Shown piece after piece: positions 8,356-17,146 of a stretch of 64,000 nucleotides of DNA. Position 1 is the stretch's first letter. Each line of letters opens with the position of its first letter. The translations under genes were made by a program, and so were the position numbers. This DNA comes from an uncultured Planctomycetia bacterium. Lineage in GTDB: Bacteria; Planctomycetota; UBA1135; GCA-002686595. Location: NCBI GenBank assembly GCA_937952135.1, contig CALFYL010000073.1, forward strand, positions 21,999 to 85,998, read 5' to 3'. The notes under the pieces are model-generated. The model had not been told where the DNA came from. It was given only the letters and a program-made list of their open reading frames with translations, and searched no databases.

Positions 8356-8373
8356 TGGCGCTTGGCGGTGACT
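8356..8373 (-). promoter_or_regulatory. Dispersed operator-like site before the DUF2635 gene (copy 1)
   Basis: On the minus strand AGTCACCGCCAAGCGCCA is a 16/18 match. It occupies most of the 29-nt gap between the tail terminator-like gene and DUF2635, a gene-boundary position typical for this site family. Confidence 0.7.
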
Positions 8374-8381
8374 CGAACCTA

Positions 8382-8963
8382 CTAGACGAGGTCGATGGAA
8401 TCCACGGCCTCGGGCGTCGTGTTGTTGCCGGCCGGGTTCTCGTACTCGGTGTTCACGGTGTCGAGCTCGAGCGCGGGCGGGATCGGCGCGGTCGCGGCCT
8501 CGCGCAGGTACTCGTAGCGCACGGACACTCGGCCGCTCGCGACGACGACGCCCTCGCCGGCGTCGAAGTCTGTCTCGATCGCCGTGATCAGTCCGCTGTT
8601 CAGCGACTGCGCGGCCGCCGGCTCGCGCGTGGTCGGATCACGCAGCAGAGGGTCCGTCTCGATGAGCACGACGACCTGCTCGAGCACTTCGCCGAGCACC
8701 ACGTGGGCCGGGACCATCTCAGGCGGAGTCGCCCCAGGTCGCGCTGCGGCGAAGACGTCGATCTGCACTTCGCACGTGCCCTTGAACATCCGCGGCGCCT
8801 GACGGTGCAGCTCGAGCGTGTCGCGCGGCGTGTAAACCACGATCAGCGGCACGTGCTCGGGCCAGACCTTCCAGGGCCGCGAGTTGTAGACCTCGGCGCC
8901 GGCGTTGGTGGCGCCCTTCAGGCGAGCGACGACGCGCTCTCTGATGACGTCTCGCTCGTGCAT
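8382..8963 (-). CDS. Mu gp37-like tail terminator/completion protein (193 aa)
   Basis: The gene order (before DUF2635 and sheath), the N-terminus (ERDVIRERVVARLKG...VYNSRPWKVWPEHVPLIVVYTPRD) and the EVQIDVFAAA...LVLGEVLEQV-like helix/strand alternation fit the tail terminator class that caps the tail and contacts the head. The assignment is by position and fold pattern, so moderate. Start: the ATG at 8961-8963 overlaps the preceding stop (TGATG); an in-frame GTG lies one codon upstream. Confidence 0.7.
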   Translation of the reverse strand: MHERDVIRERVVARLKGATNAGAEVYNSRPWKVWPEHVPLIVVYTPRDTLELHRQAPRMFKGTCEVQIDVFAAARPGATPPEMVPAHVVLGEVLEQVVVLIETDPLLRDPTTREPAAAQSLNSGLITAIETDFDAGEGVVVASGRVSVRYEYLREAATAPIPPALELDTVNTEYENPAGNNTTPEAVDSIDLV

Positions 8964-9325
8964 CACTCAGCCTGGAGCGGGCGCTCGAGCTCGATGTCGA
9001 GCGAGCCCTCGCCGTCTTCGTTGCGCTGCGCGACGCGGTACTCGGTGGTGACGCTGTCGATGATCACCGTGACGATGTCCCCCCGGTGGCACTTGCCGCC
9101 CGGCAGGTAGCGCTCGATCACGCCGAGCCAGGGGTAGTCGCCCTGCATCACGACCTCGCCCGTGTCGAGCTGCACGTTGCGGGGCTGTCGAGCACGGAAC
9201 AGGGCCCGGCCGGTCAGGTCGACCGTGCCGAGCCCTGTCGAGGACTGGTAGGTGATCGTCGCGCTGGCGGCGAGCGTTCGGCTGAGCACGCGCTGCGCGC
9301 CCTGCACCAGCTTGTCCCAGCGCAT
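8963..9325 (-). CDS. Head-tail joining protein, lambda gpFII-like (120 aa)
   Basis: The protein shows the gpFII pattern: helical N-terminus (DKLVQGAQRVLSRTLAASAT), then beta strands ITYQSSTG, GRALFRARQPRN and GEVVMQGDYPWLGV, and a GDIVTVIID...EYRVAQRN turn. Such proteins complete the portal vertex before tail docking. The ATG at 9325 lies 5 nt after the DUF2190 stop; longer readings in this frame run out of register into DUF2190. It ends in a TGATG overlap with the next gene. Confidence 0.65.
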   Translation of the reverse strand: MRWDKLVQGAQRVLSRTLAASATITYQSSTGLGTVDLTGRALFRARQPRNVQLDTGEVVMQGDYPWLGVIERYLPGGKCHRGDIVTVIIDSVTTEYRVAQRNEDGEGSLDIELERPLQAE

Positions 9326-9330
9326 CAGGA

Positions 9331-9675
9331 TCAGGTGTCGACGCCGGGACCGGCGAGGACGATCTCCGCGGTCGCCGCGCCGGACAGCTTCGCCGCGGCC
9401 GCGTAGCCAGCGAACGTGCCACCGGCCGCGGTGGTCGTGAAGGTGTTCGCGGTGGCGCTGAGATAGACCCGCGCGCCCGCGGCCCACGCGGCGCCGGTGT
9501 CGGTGATCACGCGGAAGCGTCCGGTGATCGCCGCCGGCACGATGTCGCCGATCGCGCCGCTGTCGAGCAGGCAGCAGACGCGCACGCCGCTGACACGGAA
9601 GTCGCCCTTGACGCCATTCGAGCCGGCGATCGTGTGATCGATCGTCTCCCCGGAGGCGGTGTATCGCTGGACCAT
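9331..9675 (-). CDS. DUF2190 capsid-associated protein (114 aa)
   Basis: This matches the DUF2190 family: repeated small beta modules (GVRVCCLLDSGAIGDIVPAAITGRF, then WAAGARVYL). Members act as capsid decoration proteins where studied. It lies directly after the protease/capsid fusion gene, consistent with that role. The start is the ATG at 9673-9675. Confidence 0.8.
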   Translation of the reverse strand: MVQRYTASGETIDHTIAGSNGVKGDFRVSGVRVCCLLDSGAIGDIVPAAITGRFRVITDTGAAWAAGARVYLSATANTFTTTAAGGTFAGYAAAAKLSGAATAEIVLAGPGVDT

Positions 9676-9772
9676 TTGTCGTTCTCGCTCTGAGTGGTGT
9701 GTGCTGCTGGGTGAGCTGCCGGCGACCTACGCGAGGCCGCCGGTAGCTCCGCTTCGAAAACGTGTGCTCAGA

Positions 9773-11908
9773 TCAGGCGCCGGTCGAGCGGTACGTGCCG
9801 CGGAAGTCGATCCAGCTCGCGCCGAAGTCGTGACGCGCGCGCCACTCGAAGCCGTCGCGCTCGAAGCCGATGCGCTGCTCGAGGTACACGCCTTCCTGGC
9901 CCGCCAGGTACGCGATCTCCTGCGTGTCGTACGCGCCGGGCTCGGCGTCGAGATACCACTCCGCCGTGCTGTGCGCGTCGAGGCGCGGCTCCGCGATCGG
10001 GATCAGCGGCATCTGGCCGCCTTGCGCGAACGGGTTGATCGCAGCCTGCGTGTTCGGAGTCAGCGACGCCGTGAACTGCACCGCGGTCGCGTACAGCGCC
10101 GCCGGCACGACCAGGAAGCGCGGCATGATGTTCAGGATCGCGCCGAGCGTGCCGTCCGGCAGCGTCGGTGCGCGCTGAGTCGCCATCTTCGCGTAGCCGG
10201 CGCTGAGGTTGGCGACGCTCAAGGCGCCGGTGCCGGTGTTGTTGTGGGTCCCGTGGTAGAGGATCTGGCCGGTGGCGTCGATCACCTGCTCGGCGGTGCG
10301 CAGACCCCAGACGATGTCGCTCTCCAGGCGCGCGGCCGAGGCCCCGAACATCTGCGCCAGGCGTTCGAAGGCGCCCGTGTCGTCGTTGATGAAGGCCTCA
10401 CGCGTCAGGCCCAGGGCCTTCGCGTAGGTCGAGATCCGGTAGGTCTGCGCGCTCTCGCCGAGCGTGCCGTACTTGATCTCGCCGTTCGCGCCGATCTTCT
10501 CGAGGTCCGGCGCGGTCGAGAGGGTGTGCACCTGGCGCGGCTTGAAGTCATTCACCGTCACGCGACGCGCGAGCGGCAGGAACGTGCGCGGGCTCTCGAC
10601 GTACCCCATGCGCAGCGCCTTGCCCGACACGGCGGACAAGATCGACGTGAAGTCCGCCGAGCTGTGCGCGGGGGCGATCGAGCGCTGGTTGACGAGCGCG
10701 TCCCACAGGCGCATTTCGCTCATGCCGTCGGTGTTGACTCCGCGGCGGCGCACGCACATGGCGGCGATCTGCGCGAGGCGCAGGCCGGCAAATTCGTTCG
10801 CGCCATCGAGCGGGCGCGTCGAGCGCAGCCAGGCCGACTCACGCGTGCTCTGCGCCGAGACTTCGACCGGCGTCGTGTCGCGGTAGCGACCGCCACGCAT
10901 CAGCAGGCCGTCGGCCACGCACCGACCGAACTTCTCGTCATCGGTCTGCCCGACGCTCGCGAAGCCAGCGCTGTGCGCGCTGCGCGTGTCGGTGGCCTCG
11001 TCGCGCTTGACGATTTCCTCGAGGATCTGGCGGCTGGCGTCCTCCTCGGACACCCCGCCTTCGATCAGGCGCTCGGTGAAGTCGTTGGCCATGCCGTGGC
11101 GCTTGCAGAGCTTGCGCACGGCCGACTGCCGAGCGCGCTCCTGCTCCTGGGCGCGCTTCTCAGCGGCCTTGAGTTCGGCGGCGCGGGCCTGTTCGTCCTT
11201 GGTCGTGTCGGCGATTTCGGGCGGCATGTTCTGTGTCCGTTGCGGCTCCTCGCCGCCGTCGTTGTGGTTCTCGGGCAGGCCTTCCTGCCCGTGGTCTTGG
11301 CTGCGCGTCGAAGCGGCTTCGTCTGCCGGCATCGGCGTCGAGCTGATCTCCTTCACGCGCCACCTGCGCACGTAGTAGATCGGGTAGCCCTCGCGCATCT
11401 CCTCGGTCTTCTCGATGCGCAGGCGCTCGTAGCCGAACGAGATGCCGGTGACCGTGCCGTCCTTCACGCGCTCGATCACGGGCTGCGCGTCCGACGCTCG
11501 CGTGAACAGCACGTCGGCCTCTGCCGTGCGCGCCTGCGCGTCGATCGCGACGCTGCCCTCGGCCACACGCCCGATCGCATCGCGCACGCTCCACCGGTTG
11601 TGGTTGTCGAGCACGACGCAGCGGCCGCTGTTCAGGTGGCTGACGTCGATCGCGTCGGGGCCGAAGTCGAGCCGCTCCCAGTACCGCCGGCCAGCCTCCC
11701 AGTCGTAGCGCAGCACGTCGGCGCCGGCGGTCCACCGCACGCGCACGCTGTTGCGCTCCTCGTTCCACGTCTGCGGGACGATGTCCGCGCGCACCATCAG
11801 CTCGTCGAGCTGATCGCGCTGGTGGTGAGGCGGGGCGGGGCGGCGGGTTACTTGCGGCACGGGTTCGAGCTTGCCGCACCTGCGCGGCGAATCAAGGGGG
11901 TAGTCCAC
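9773..11908 (-). CDS. Prohead protease / major capsid protein fusion (up to 711 aa)
   Basis: The N-terminal ~160 residues look like an HK97-type prohead serine protease: WNEERNSVRV, then SGRCVVLDNHNRW with a probable catalytic His, and VKDGTVTGISFGYE with a probable catalytic Ser. A charged helical linker (about 190-290; AELKAAEKRAQEQERARQSA) acts like a scaffold. The C-terminal ~330 residues are the capsid subunit, with LPLARRVTVNDFKPRQ, EIKYGTLGESAQTYRI, ALGLTREAFINDDTGAF and the closing DFRGTYRSTG. Such three-in-one fusions are a known family. The start is uncertain: the longest frame begins at a GTG inside an operator-like site (11902-11919); a GTG at 11860 and an ATG at 11797 are alternatives. 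Confidence 0.88.
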   Translation of the reverse strand: MDYPLDSPRRCGKLEPVPQVTRRPAPPHHQRDQLDELMVRADIVPQTWNEERNSVRVRWTAGADVLRYDWEAGRRYWERLDFGPDAIDVSHLNSGRCVVLDNHNRWSVRDAIGRVAEGSVAIDAQARTAEADVLFTRASDAQPVIERVKDGTVTGISFGYERLRIEKTEEMREGYPIYYVRRWRVKEISSTPMPADEAASTRSQDHGQEGLPENHNDGGEEPQRTQNMPPEIADTTKDEQARAAELKAAEKRAQEQERARQSAVRKLCKRHGMANDFTERLIEGGVSEEDASRQILEEIVKRDEATDTRSAHSAGFASVGQTDDEKFGRCVADGLLMRGGRYRDTTPVEVSAQSTRESAWLRSTRPLDGANEFAGLRLAQIAAMCVRRRGVNTDGMSEMRLWDALVNQRSIAPAHSSADFTSILSAVSGKALRMGYVESPRTFLPLARRVTVNDFKPRQVHTLSTAPDLEKIGANGEIKYGTLGESAQTYRISTYAKALGLTREAFINDDTGAFERLAQMFGASAARLESDIVWGLRTAEQVIDATGQILYHGTHNNTGTGALSVANLSAGYAKMATQRAPTLPDGTLGAILNIMPRFLVVPAALYATAVQFTASLTPNTQAAINPFAQGGQMPLIPIAEPRLDAHSTAEWYLDAEPGAYDTQEIAYLAGQEGVYLEQRIGFERDGFEWRARHDFGASWIDFRGTYRSTGA

Positions 11909-11919
11909 GCCAAGCGACA
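11902..11919 (+). promoter_or_regulatory. Dispersed operator-like site between portal and capsid genes (copy 1)
   Basis: AGTCCACGCCAAGCGACA is a 17/18 match of the CA-type variant. It lies between the portal stop and the capsid coding region, and covers the most upstream possible GTG start of the capsid gene. Confidence 0.75.
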
Positions 11920-11926
11920 GACGCGG

Positions 11927-13516
11927 TTACTCCTCATCGTCGTCCTCGGCTGCGTCGTCGGCCTCTTCGCCGTCGGCCTTGCCAGTCTTCGAAGGCGCCG
12001 GCGCGGGCGCGGAGCCGGCCTGCTGGAGCGGGCGGCGCGGGTCGCAGTCGAAGCTCACACCGGCCTCGTCCTGCGCCTCCATGTCCTCGATGAACTCCTC
12101 GACCAAGTCTCCGGGGTTCCAGCCGTTCTCGCGGACCTTCTCGCTCCAGGTGCTCAGGCCCGCGCGGACCTCCGCGACGATGCCGCGGATCTCCTTCTCG
12201 GCGTCGATGAACTCGGCGCGGCTCGGAGTCCAAGACACCCGGAACGCGTCGGCCTGCGGCAGCTTGCCGGCGAGCTGAGCCGCCGTGAGGAACCAGCGGA
12301 ACACTCGATCGAGCACGGTGGTCTGCAGCACGTCGCGCCGCCAGATGCGGATCTCGCGGCGGAACTCCAGCAAGCCGGCTCGGATCGAGCTGTAGTTCAC
12401 GCGGCTCAGGTCGCCGGTCATCACCTCGTAGGGCACGCCGTACGCCGCGGCGACCTCGAGCAGCACCTGGTGCGAAAACGACTCCGTGCCCTGAACTCCC
12501 GGGGGCGAGCTGAACGTGACGCTCTGCGCACCGTCGGGGTAGAGGATCGCGCCGGGATTGAGGACCTCGGGCTTGTGGCCGGTCGCGTTGCCCGCTGTGA
12601 TCGGTTGTGGATTATCGAGCGGGTCGCCGCCGGTCACGATCGCGACCAGGCACGCCGCGGCCTGCAGCCGGTAGAGCGTCGCGTCCCTCCAGTTGCCCAG
12701 CATGCGCTGCGCCAGGAAGGTCGGCGCGCCCCACGGCACGCCGGACACCTGGCCCGGACGCTCGATGCGGTAGGCGTGGGCAATCATCGAGGCCGGCACA
12801 GACACGCTCTCGTACGTCGCGCGCCAGCCGTACTCGCCGGGGTGATCGCGGAAGAGCCAGTAGGCGGCTCTGCGCCCGATTGCGTCGAACTCGATCCCTT
12901 GCTTCACCACGCGGCCGCCGACGCCGAACGTGTCGCGAGTCGTGTCGAGGTAGTCGCCCTCGAGGAGTTGAAGCTGCAGCGGGATGTCGAGTCCATCCTC
13001 GGGGCGCCGCATGCGAGCGCGCACCAGACAGTCACCGCCCTCGACCACGCTGCGCAGCGCGAGCGCCTGCAAGCCGTAGAGGTTGAGCCGGTTGTCGGCG
13101 TCGACGTCGGCGCGGTCGGCCCACGCGTCCCACAGCTCCTGCGCCCGTTTCTTCACCGCCGGGTCTGGGTGCTCGATCGTGGCGCGCATGCCGTCGCCGA
13201 TCGCGTTCGAGACGATGCGGCGCACCGCGACGGACGGCCAGCCTTCGTCGCGCACGAGCTGCCGCGAGCGGTTGCGCAGGATCTGGATCGAGCCGGCGAT
13301 CTCGGTGTTCGCGCTGGAGCCGCTCGCCATCCAGGTCGAGTTGCGATCGCCCATCGACGCGCCGGCGTAGCGGCGCTGCGCGACATCGCCGGAGCCCCCG
13401 AGCAGGCCCAGGCCATGCTCGATCACACTGGTGCGCCAGCGCTCGGTGGCGCGCGCGCGCGCCCAGCTCGGGCTGACCGCGCCGATGAACGAGTCGAGCT
13501 TGCGTGCGAGGTCCAT
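11927..13516 (-). CDS. Portal protein, lambda-type family (529 aa)
   Basis: The protein forms the dodecameric DNA channel at one capsid vertex. Diagnostic blocks are an N-terminal RRYAGAS...IQILRNRSRQLVRDEGWPSVAVRRI split over residues ~48-105, IEFDAIGRRAAYWLFRDHPG, GAPTFLAQRMLGNWRDA, and YEVMTGDLSRVNYSSIRAGLLE read in two parts. The C-terminus is very acidic (DDAAEDDDEE) and probably flexible. The ATG overlaps the gpW-like stop (TGATG). Confidence 0.93.
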   Translation of the reverse strand: MDLARKLDSFIGAVSPSWARARATERWRTSVIEHGLGLLGGSGDVAQRRYAGASMGDRNSTWMASGSSANTEIAGSIQILRNRSRQLVRDEGWPSVAVRRIVSNAIGDGMRATIEHPDPAVKKRAQELWDAWADRADVDADNRLNLYGLQALALRSVVEGGDCLVRARMRRPEDGLDIPLQLQLLEGDYLDTTRDTFGVGGRVVKQGIEFDAIGRRAAYWLFRDHPGEYGWRATYESVSVPASMIAHAYRIERPGQVSGVPWGAPTFLAQRMLGNWRDATLYRLQAAACLVAIVTGGDPLDNPQPITAGNATGHKPEVLNPGAILYPDGAQSVTFSSPPGVQGTESFSHQVLLEVAAAYGVPYEVMTGDLSRVNYSSIRAGLLEFRREIRIWRRDVLQTTVLDRVFRWFLTAAQLAGKLPQADAFRVSWTPSRAEFIDAEKEIRGIVAEVRAGLSTWSEKVRENGWNPGDLVEEFIEDMEAQDEAGVSFDCDPRRPLQQAGSAPAPAPSKTGKADGEEADDAAEDDDEE

Positions 13517-13716
13517 CAGTGGCCCGGGTCGACGACGATCTGGCGGACTCGGAGCCCCTTGTTGCGCATGCCGAGCTCGCGCTCGAGGTCATCGATGCGC
13601 GCTCGCATGGACTCACGGCTGTCGTAGGTCACGGACTTGTCGCCCCAGCGCACGCTGAGCGCGCCAGTTGCGTAGGCGTCCTTCAACGCCTGCAGGTCCT
13701 CTACCGTCCAAGCCAT
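13516..13716 (-). CDS. gpW-like head-tail connector (66 aa)
   Basis: The size and pattern (MAWTVEDLQALKDAYATGAL, SVRWGDKSVTYDSRESM, then a helix with IDDLERELG) fit lambda gpW, which sits between terminase and portal genes and stabilises DNA in filled heads. The first 16 nt overlap the end of the large terminase gene, and the stop overlaps the portal ATG. Confidence 0.88.
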   Translation of the reverse strand: MAWTVEDLQALKDAYATGALSVRWGDKSVTYDSRESMRARIDDLERELGMRNKGLRVRQIVVDPGH

Positions 13717-15746
13717 CCGCTGGGTCCTCCGCCTCCGCCGCCGAACCAGCCGCGGGGAGCTTGCGGGCGCGGCTGCGCAGCGGGCTGCTGCGTCTGAGCC
13801 GGCGCGTGGCGCTCCTCGGTGGGCGGTCGCTTGGCGGTGACTGGAGCCGAGCCTAGCTCGGCGCGGAGGGCGCGCCAATGATCAGGCGTCATCCGATCCA
13901 GGCCGATGATGTGCGCGACGGCGCGGGAGTAGACGGCGCAGTCGAGCACTTCGTTGCGCTCGTGCTCCTTGGCCCACTCGTAGACGAGCCGGCCGTTCGA
14001 GCTGGGCTTCCGCCGCAGCGACTCGGCCGTGAGCTGGCGGAAGTGCTCCTCACCGAACTGCGGGTAGTGCCGGTAGCCGGGCGGGAAGGGCTGGCCGTCC
14101 AGGGGCTTCTCGAGCCGGAGCTTGCCGTAGATCTCCGACTTGGCGACGCCGCCGCCGACGTGGAACAGCATCAGGCCGCGCTTGAGCCGGCGCCCGTTGT
14201 GGTTGACCTCCACCTTCTGCGGGTGCGCGACCAGCACGTTCGTCCGGTCGCTGTCTCCCTTCAGCGCGTACACCCGCTGCCGACTCTGCCGGCGGACCCA
14301 CGCGTAAACGTCCTGGGTGCTGTCGCCGGTGTCGATCCCGAGCGCGCGGATGTGCATGTGCGCACCGTCCTCGTGCTGAAAGGTCTCCTGCAGCACGCGC
14401 TCGAGCTGCGTCCAGACCTCGGGGGCGCTCGGCTCGCCCAGCAGCACGCGGTAGTCGACGGCCCAGTACTCGAGCTCCTCGCCGTACGCATCGATCGCCA
14501 CCTCGATGCGATCGCGCTGCACGTCGGCCGCTGCGACGAGCACCAGGCCGCCGCGCGGGACCGTTCCGATGCGGTAGGTCTCGCGCAGATCGTAGAGCCG
14601 TTTCCACTCCGGCCGCTCGCCCTTCATGTACCAGGGCTCGCCGAGGTCGCGGTTGGCGAACACTCGCAGCGAGGCCTCGCCTTCGCGGCGCGCCTTCTTC
14701 CAGTTGCGCACCAGGTCGGTGAGGTTGCCCATGCCGGCCGGCGCGTAGAGGCGCGAGATGTGGAACCCGCGCGAGCGCTGCGAGCGCTCAGGCTTGGTGG
14801 CGACCCAGACGCCGCGCGCGATCATGTCTTCGCGCTCGAAGTCCTCGATGCGCCCGCCGCACGCCGTGCACTCGATGTGCACGTCCCACTCGCTGTCGAG
14901 CTCGGCCGCGTCGTTCCAGCGGACGAACTTGCGCGCGCCGACGACGAAGCGCGTCGCGCTCGACCAGGCCATCGGCGACAGGTCGCCGCAGCGCGGGCAG
15001 GGCACGTGGTAGAAGCTCTGGTCGGTGTCAGCCCACTCGTCGCAGATGCGCGATGCGCCCTCGATCGTGGGCGTCGACAGGAAGAACAGCTTGCGACGGC
15101 CCTGGTAGCTGAGGGTCGCGCGCTCGGCGAGCATGCGCGGATTGCCCTCGATGCCCGAGCTCTGAGGCCACGCGTCGACCTCGTCGCCGACCAGCACCTT
15201 CGCAGTCCATTGGCGCAGGCCGGCCGGCGAGTTCGCGCCGCGCAGACGCATCGCTCCCCCGGGGAACTCGATCAGCTCGAGCGTGTTGCCGGCGTTGCGC
15301 GTCTTGCGCGGGTCTCGGATCTTGCCGGCGAGCGCCGGGCACAGCTCGACCATCGGGTCGATGCGCGACTTCTTGAAGTCCTCGGTGCTCTTCTCGTCGG
15401 GGAGGATGTAGGCGATCGGACAGGGCGCGCGGTCGGCGTAGAACCCGAACAGGTTCAGCGCCACCTCGCTCATTCCGATCTGGCTCGACTTCACCGCGAC
15501 GACTGTGTCGACCGGCGAGCTCGGGCTCAGCGCCTCCATGATCTCGCGGAGGTACGGCGTGCGCGACGTGCGGTACGGGCCGGCCTCCGCGCTCGACTTC
15601 GAGCTCAGCACCCGGTTGTTGTCGGCCCACTGCCAGATGAACTCCGCCGGCGGCGGGCGCATCGCGCGCGCGAATGCGCCGCGGACGACCGCTACGCCGT
15701 CGCCGAGTCCGTCGAGATCGAGCGGCTTGGGTGCGGGCGCACTCAC
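13701..15746 (-). CDS. Terminase large subunit, lambda gpA family (681 aa)
   Basis: This is the packaging ATPase/nuclease. Residues 86-94 (KSSQIGMSE) are the Walker-A-like motif of the gpA group, and VGDEVDAWP near 187-195 is Walker B. Two CxxC pairs (CPRCG, CTACG) form a zinc-ribbon-like insert. ALGIDTGDSTQDVY marks the nuclease domain. The last ~55 residues are a Pro/Gln/Gly-rich tail; an operator-like site is embedded there and encodes PVTAKRP. The GTG start overlaps the small-subunit stop (GTGA); upstream in-frame codons belong to the small subunit read out of frame. Confidence 0.93.
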   Translation of the reverse strand: MSAPAPKPLDLDGLGDGVAVVRGAFARAMRPPPAEFIWQWADNNRVLSSKSSAEAGPYRTSRTPYLREIMEALSPSSPVDTVVAVKSSQIGMSEVALNLFGFYADRAPCPIAYILPDEKSTEDFKKSRIDPMVELCPALAGKIRDPRKTRNAGNTLELIEFPGGAMRLRGANSPAGLRQWTAKVLVGDEVDAWPQSSGIEGNPRMLAERATLSYQGRRKLFFLSTPTIEGASRICDEWADTDQSFYHVPCPRCGDLSPMAWSSATRFVVGARKFVRWNDAAELDSEWDVHIECTACGGRIEDFEREDMIARGVWVATKPERSQRSRGFHISRLYAPAGMGNLTDLVRNWKKARREGEASLRVFANRDLGEPWYMKGERPEWKRLYDLRETYRIGTVPRGGLVLVAAADVQRDRIEVAIDAYGEELEYWAVDYRVLLGEPSAPEVWTQLERVLQETFQHEDGAHMHIRALGIDTGDSTQDVYAWVRRQSRQRVYALKGDSDRTNVLVAHPQKVEVNHNGRRLKRGLMLFHVGGGVAKSEIYGKLRLEKPLDGQPFPPGYRHYPQFGEEHFRQLTAESLRRKPSSNGRLVYEWAKEHERNEVLDCAVYSRAVAHIIGLDRMTPDHWRALRAELGSAPVTAKRPPTEERHAPAQTQQPAAQPRPQAPRGWFGGGGGGPSGWLGR
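13825..13842 (-). promoter_or_regulatory. Dispersed operator-like site in the 3' tail of the terminase gene (copy 1)
   Basis: On the minus strand AGTCACCGCCAAGCGACC is a 16/18 match. It is intragenic but within the low-complexity C-terminal tail, 109 nt before the gpW start, where coding constraint is probably weak. Confidence 0.65.
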
Positions 15747-16363
15747 GACTCGGGGTCTTCCAGCTTGAGCTGCGCTTTCGTCAGCCGCTCGAGCGCCAGG
15801 TCGATCGCGCTCGCGAGCAGCATCTTCGCGCGGTGCGCGTCGTTCGTGGCGGCAAGGTGCGCGCACGTGCGGTCCGGGATCTCGCGCAGCTCGGTGACGC
15901 ACTCGCGCACGATGCGCGTGATCTCGCGATCGACGACCTCGATCGGCACGAGTTGCTTGGCCTGCCGCCGGTACTCGAGCTCTGTGAGCTTGGCCTGGAA
16001 CTCCAGCTTGGCGGCTTGTGCACGCCGCGCGCGGGACACTGTTTCATCACCGCTCGGCCCGTCGCTTGGACGCGGAGGCTCTTCGCCGAACAGTCCCGCC
16101 TGCTTGGGCTTGTCGGGCTTCGCCTTCGGCGCCGCGGGGTCGCGCTGCTGCGTCGGATCGGTGCGCGCGTCCCACTCGCGATCGGCGATCGCAGCGTCGA
16201 TCAGCGGCTGACCCTTGGAGCCCATGCGCACCGACTCGACGAGCCGGCCGGACTCGATCGCCTTGCGCACCGCCGTGTGCGATCCGCCGCTGAGCTTGCG
16301 CGCTTTGCGGCTCGCCGCGTACTCGCGCAGCGACATCAGGTCGGTGTTCTTTCGCCGGGCCAA
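15743..16363 (-). CDS. Terminase small subunit, putative (206 aa)
   Basis: The N-terminus (SLREYAASRKA, GSHTAVRKAIESGRL) looks like the Nu1-type DNA-binding winged helix of lambda-group small terminases. A Pro/Lys-rich linker follows, then a long helical region (RARRAQAAKLEFQAKLTELE) suited to oligomerisation. It lies directly before the large subunit. Start: TTG at 16363, because GGAG sits 7 nt upstream; the next in-frame ATG is ten codons later. It is the first gene of the long late operon. Confidence 0.82.
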   Translation of the reverse strand: MARRKNTDLMSLREYAASRKARKLSGGSHTAVRKAIESGRLVESVRMGSKGQPLIDAAIADREWDARTDPTQQRDPAAPKAKPDKPKQAGLFGEEPPRPSDGPSGDETVSRARRAQAAKLEFQAKLTELEYRRQAKQLVPIEVVDREITRIVRECVTELREIPDRTCAHLAATNDAHRAKMLLASAIDLALERLTKAQLKLEDPES

Positions 16364-16398
16364 TTGCTCGCTCCTACGCGCTCAGCCTGTGGCGAAGT

Positions 16399-16413
16399 GG
16401 AAACCCGGTTTCC
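16399..16413. promoter_or_regulatory. Perfect 15-bp inverted repeat upstream of the late head operon (copy 1)
   Basis: GGAAACC-C-GGTTTCC has seven-base arms and lies 36 nt before the small-terminase start, in the only non-coding gap ahead of the long late operon. It could be the binding site of a late activator or a small hairpin. No -10/-35 pair is convincing. Confidence 0.45.
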
Positions 16414-16502
16414 GAGCCTGAGCCTGGGAAATGTCGGCGGTCGCCGTCACCCGCCGAAGTCGCCCTCCCGGAAGGACCCGAAGGGGGGGTGGGGGGCCCA
16501 GC

Positions 16503-16558
16503 GCGGCCTCGCAGGAGGCCGCAGGACCGCGACCAAAGCCGGAGGCCCTTCGGGCCTC
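16503..16558. other. Two adjacent GC-rich hairpins (copy 1)
   Basis: Stem 1 is GCGGCCTC/GAGGCCGC (16503-16522, 4-nt loop); stem 2 is GAGGCCC/GGGCCTC (16542-16558, 3-nt loop). They lie between the start of the late operon and the + strand gene at 16610. Neither has a T-tract, so they may insulate the two transcription units rather than act as classic terminators. Confidence 0.5.
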
Positions 16559-16609
16559 ACGCCGCAGGCGCAACGCGTTGTGCGCGCTCTGGGCGCTAGC
16601 ATCCGCCCG

Positions 16610-17098
16610 ATGGAGAGATCTGCTCGACCTCGCGCTCCTCGGTTGGCGTTTGCCTGTGGCTGCTTGGCGCTGCTGCTCCCCTGCGCTGCATTCGCCTTGT
16701 GGATCTCCGGGATCGCTGTGGAGGTCTCTGAGGAGCAGGCGGAGGAAGATGCCTGGAGAGCGAAGAGCGAGGCCTCTCGCGAGCTTGAGCGCCGTCGCCG
16801 CGAACGCATCTCGAAGGCGATGGAGTCCGTGCAGGAGTACTTGGTGCACGACAAGTGGATCAAGATCGCGCACCAGTTGCTGATCGTGCAGGTTCGCGAG
16901 CCCGGCTTCAGTGCACTCAGCGCGGACAAGAAGCAGGAACTCCTGGATGCGACTGCCGAGGCTTGGCGCGAGATCGTTGGCCAAACAGATGACACTGACG
17001 TGCGGGTTCGCTTCGTCGACGAGGATGGCAAGTCGCTGATGGAGTGGATACCCGAGTGGGCCCGCCGGGATCCCTCTAAGCCTGCATCGGAGTGGTAG
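16610..17098 (+). CDS. Small membrane-anchored coiled-coil protein, + strand (162 aa)
   Basis: The family is not recognised. Residues ~12-36 are one hydrophobic segment (LAFACGCLALLLPCAAFALW), followed by a charged helix (EEQAEEDAWRAKSEASREL, ERRRRERISKAMESV) likely to coil, and a C-terminal acidic/aromatic part (MEWIPEWARR). This is the architecture of an inner-membrane spanin, but the gene is on the strand opposite the late operon, which argues for independent expression. A -10-like TAGCAT ends 7 nt before the ATG, the same near-leaderless spacing as at 52 and 29913. It converges with the gene ending at 17130. Confidence 0.7.
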   Translation: MERSARPRAPRLAFACGCLALLLPCAAFALWISGIAVEVSEEQAEEDAWRAKSEASRELERRRRERISKAMESVQEYLVHDKWIKIAHQLLIVQVREPGFSALSADKKQELLDATAEAWREIVGQTDDTDVRVRFVDEDGKSLMEWIPEWARRDPSKPASEW

Positions 17099-17128
17099 GG
17101 CGCTGAGCATCCCCTGGCTCTGAGCTTC

Positions 17129-17146
17129 ATCACTTGGCGGTGTCGA
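17129..17146 (-). promoter_or_regulatory. Weak dispersed operator-like site at a stop codon (copy 1)
   Basis: CGACACCGCCAAGTGATG keeps the CACCGCCAAG core but matches the full consensus at only about 13/18. It encodes the DTAK-stop end of the minor tail gene. Listed because it sits at a gene boundary like the stronger sites; chance is plausible. Confidence 0.3.

Noticed and set aside
9659..13627. A 1322-codon open frame on the + strand
   Set aside because: It is antisense to the capsid and portal genes, both clearly coding, and reads as Arg/Ala/Val/His-rich low-complexity protein, a by-product of high GC.
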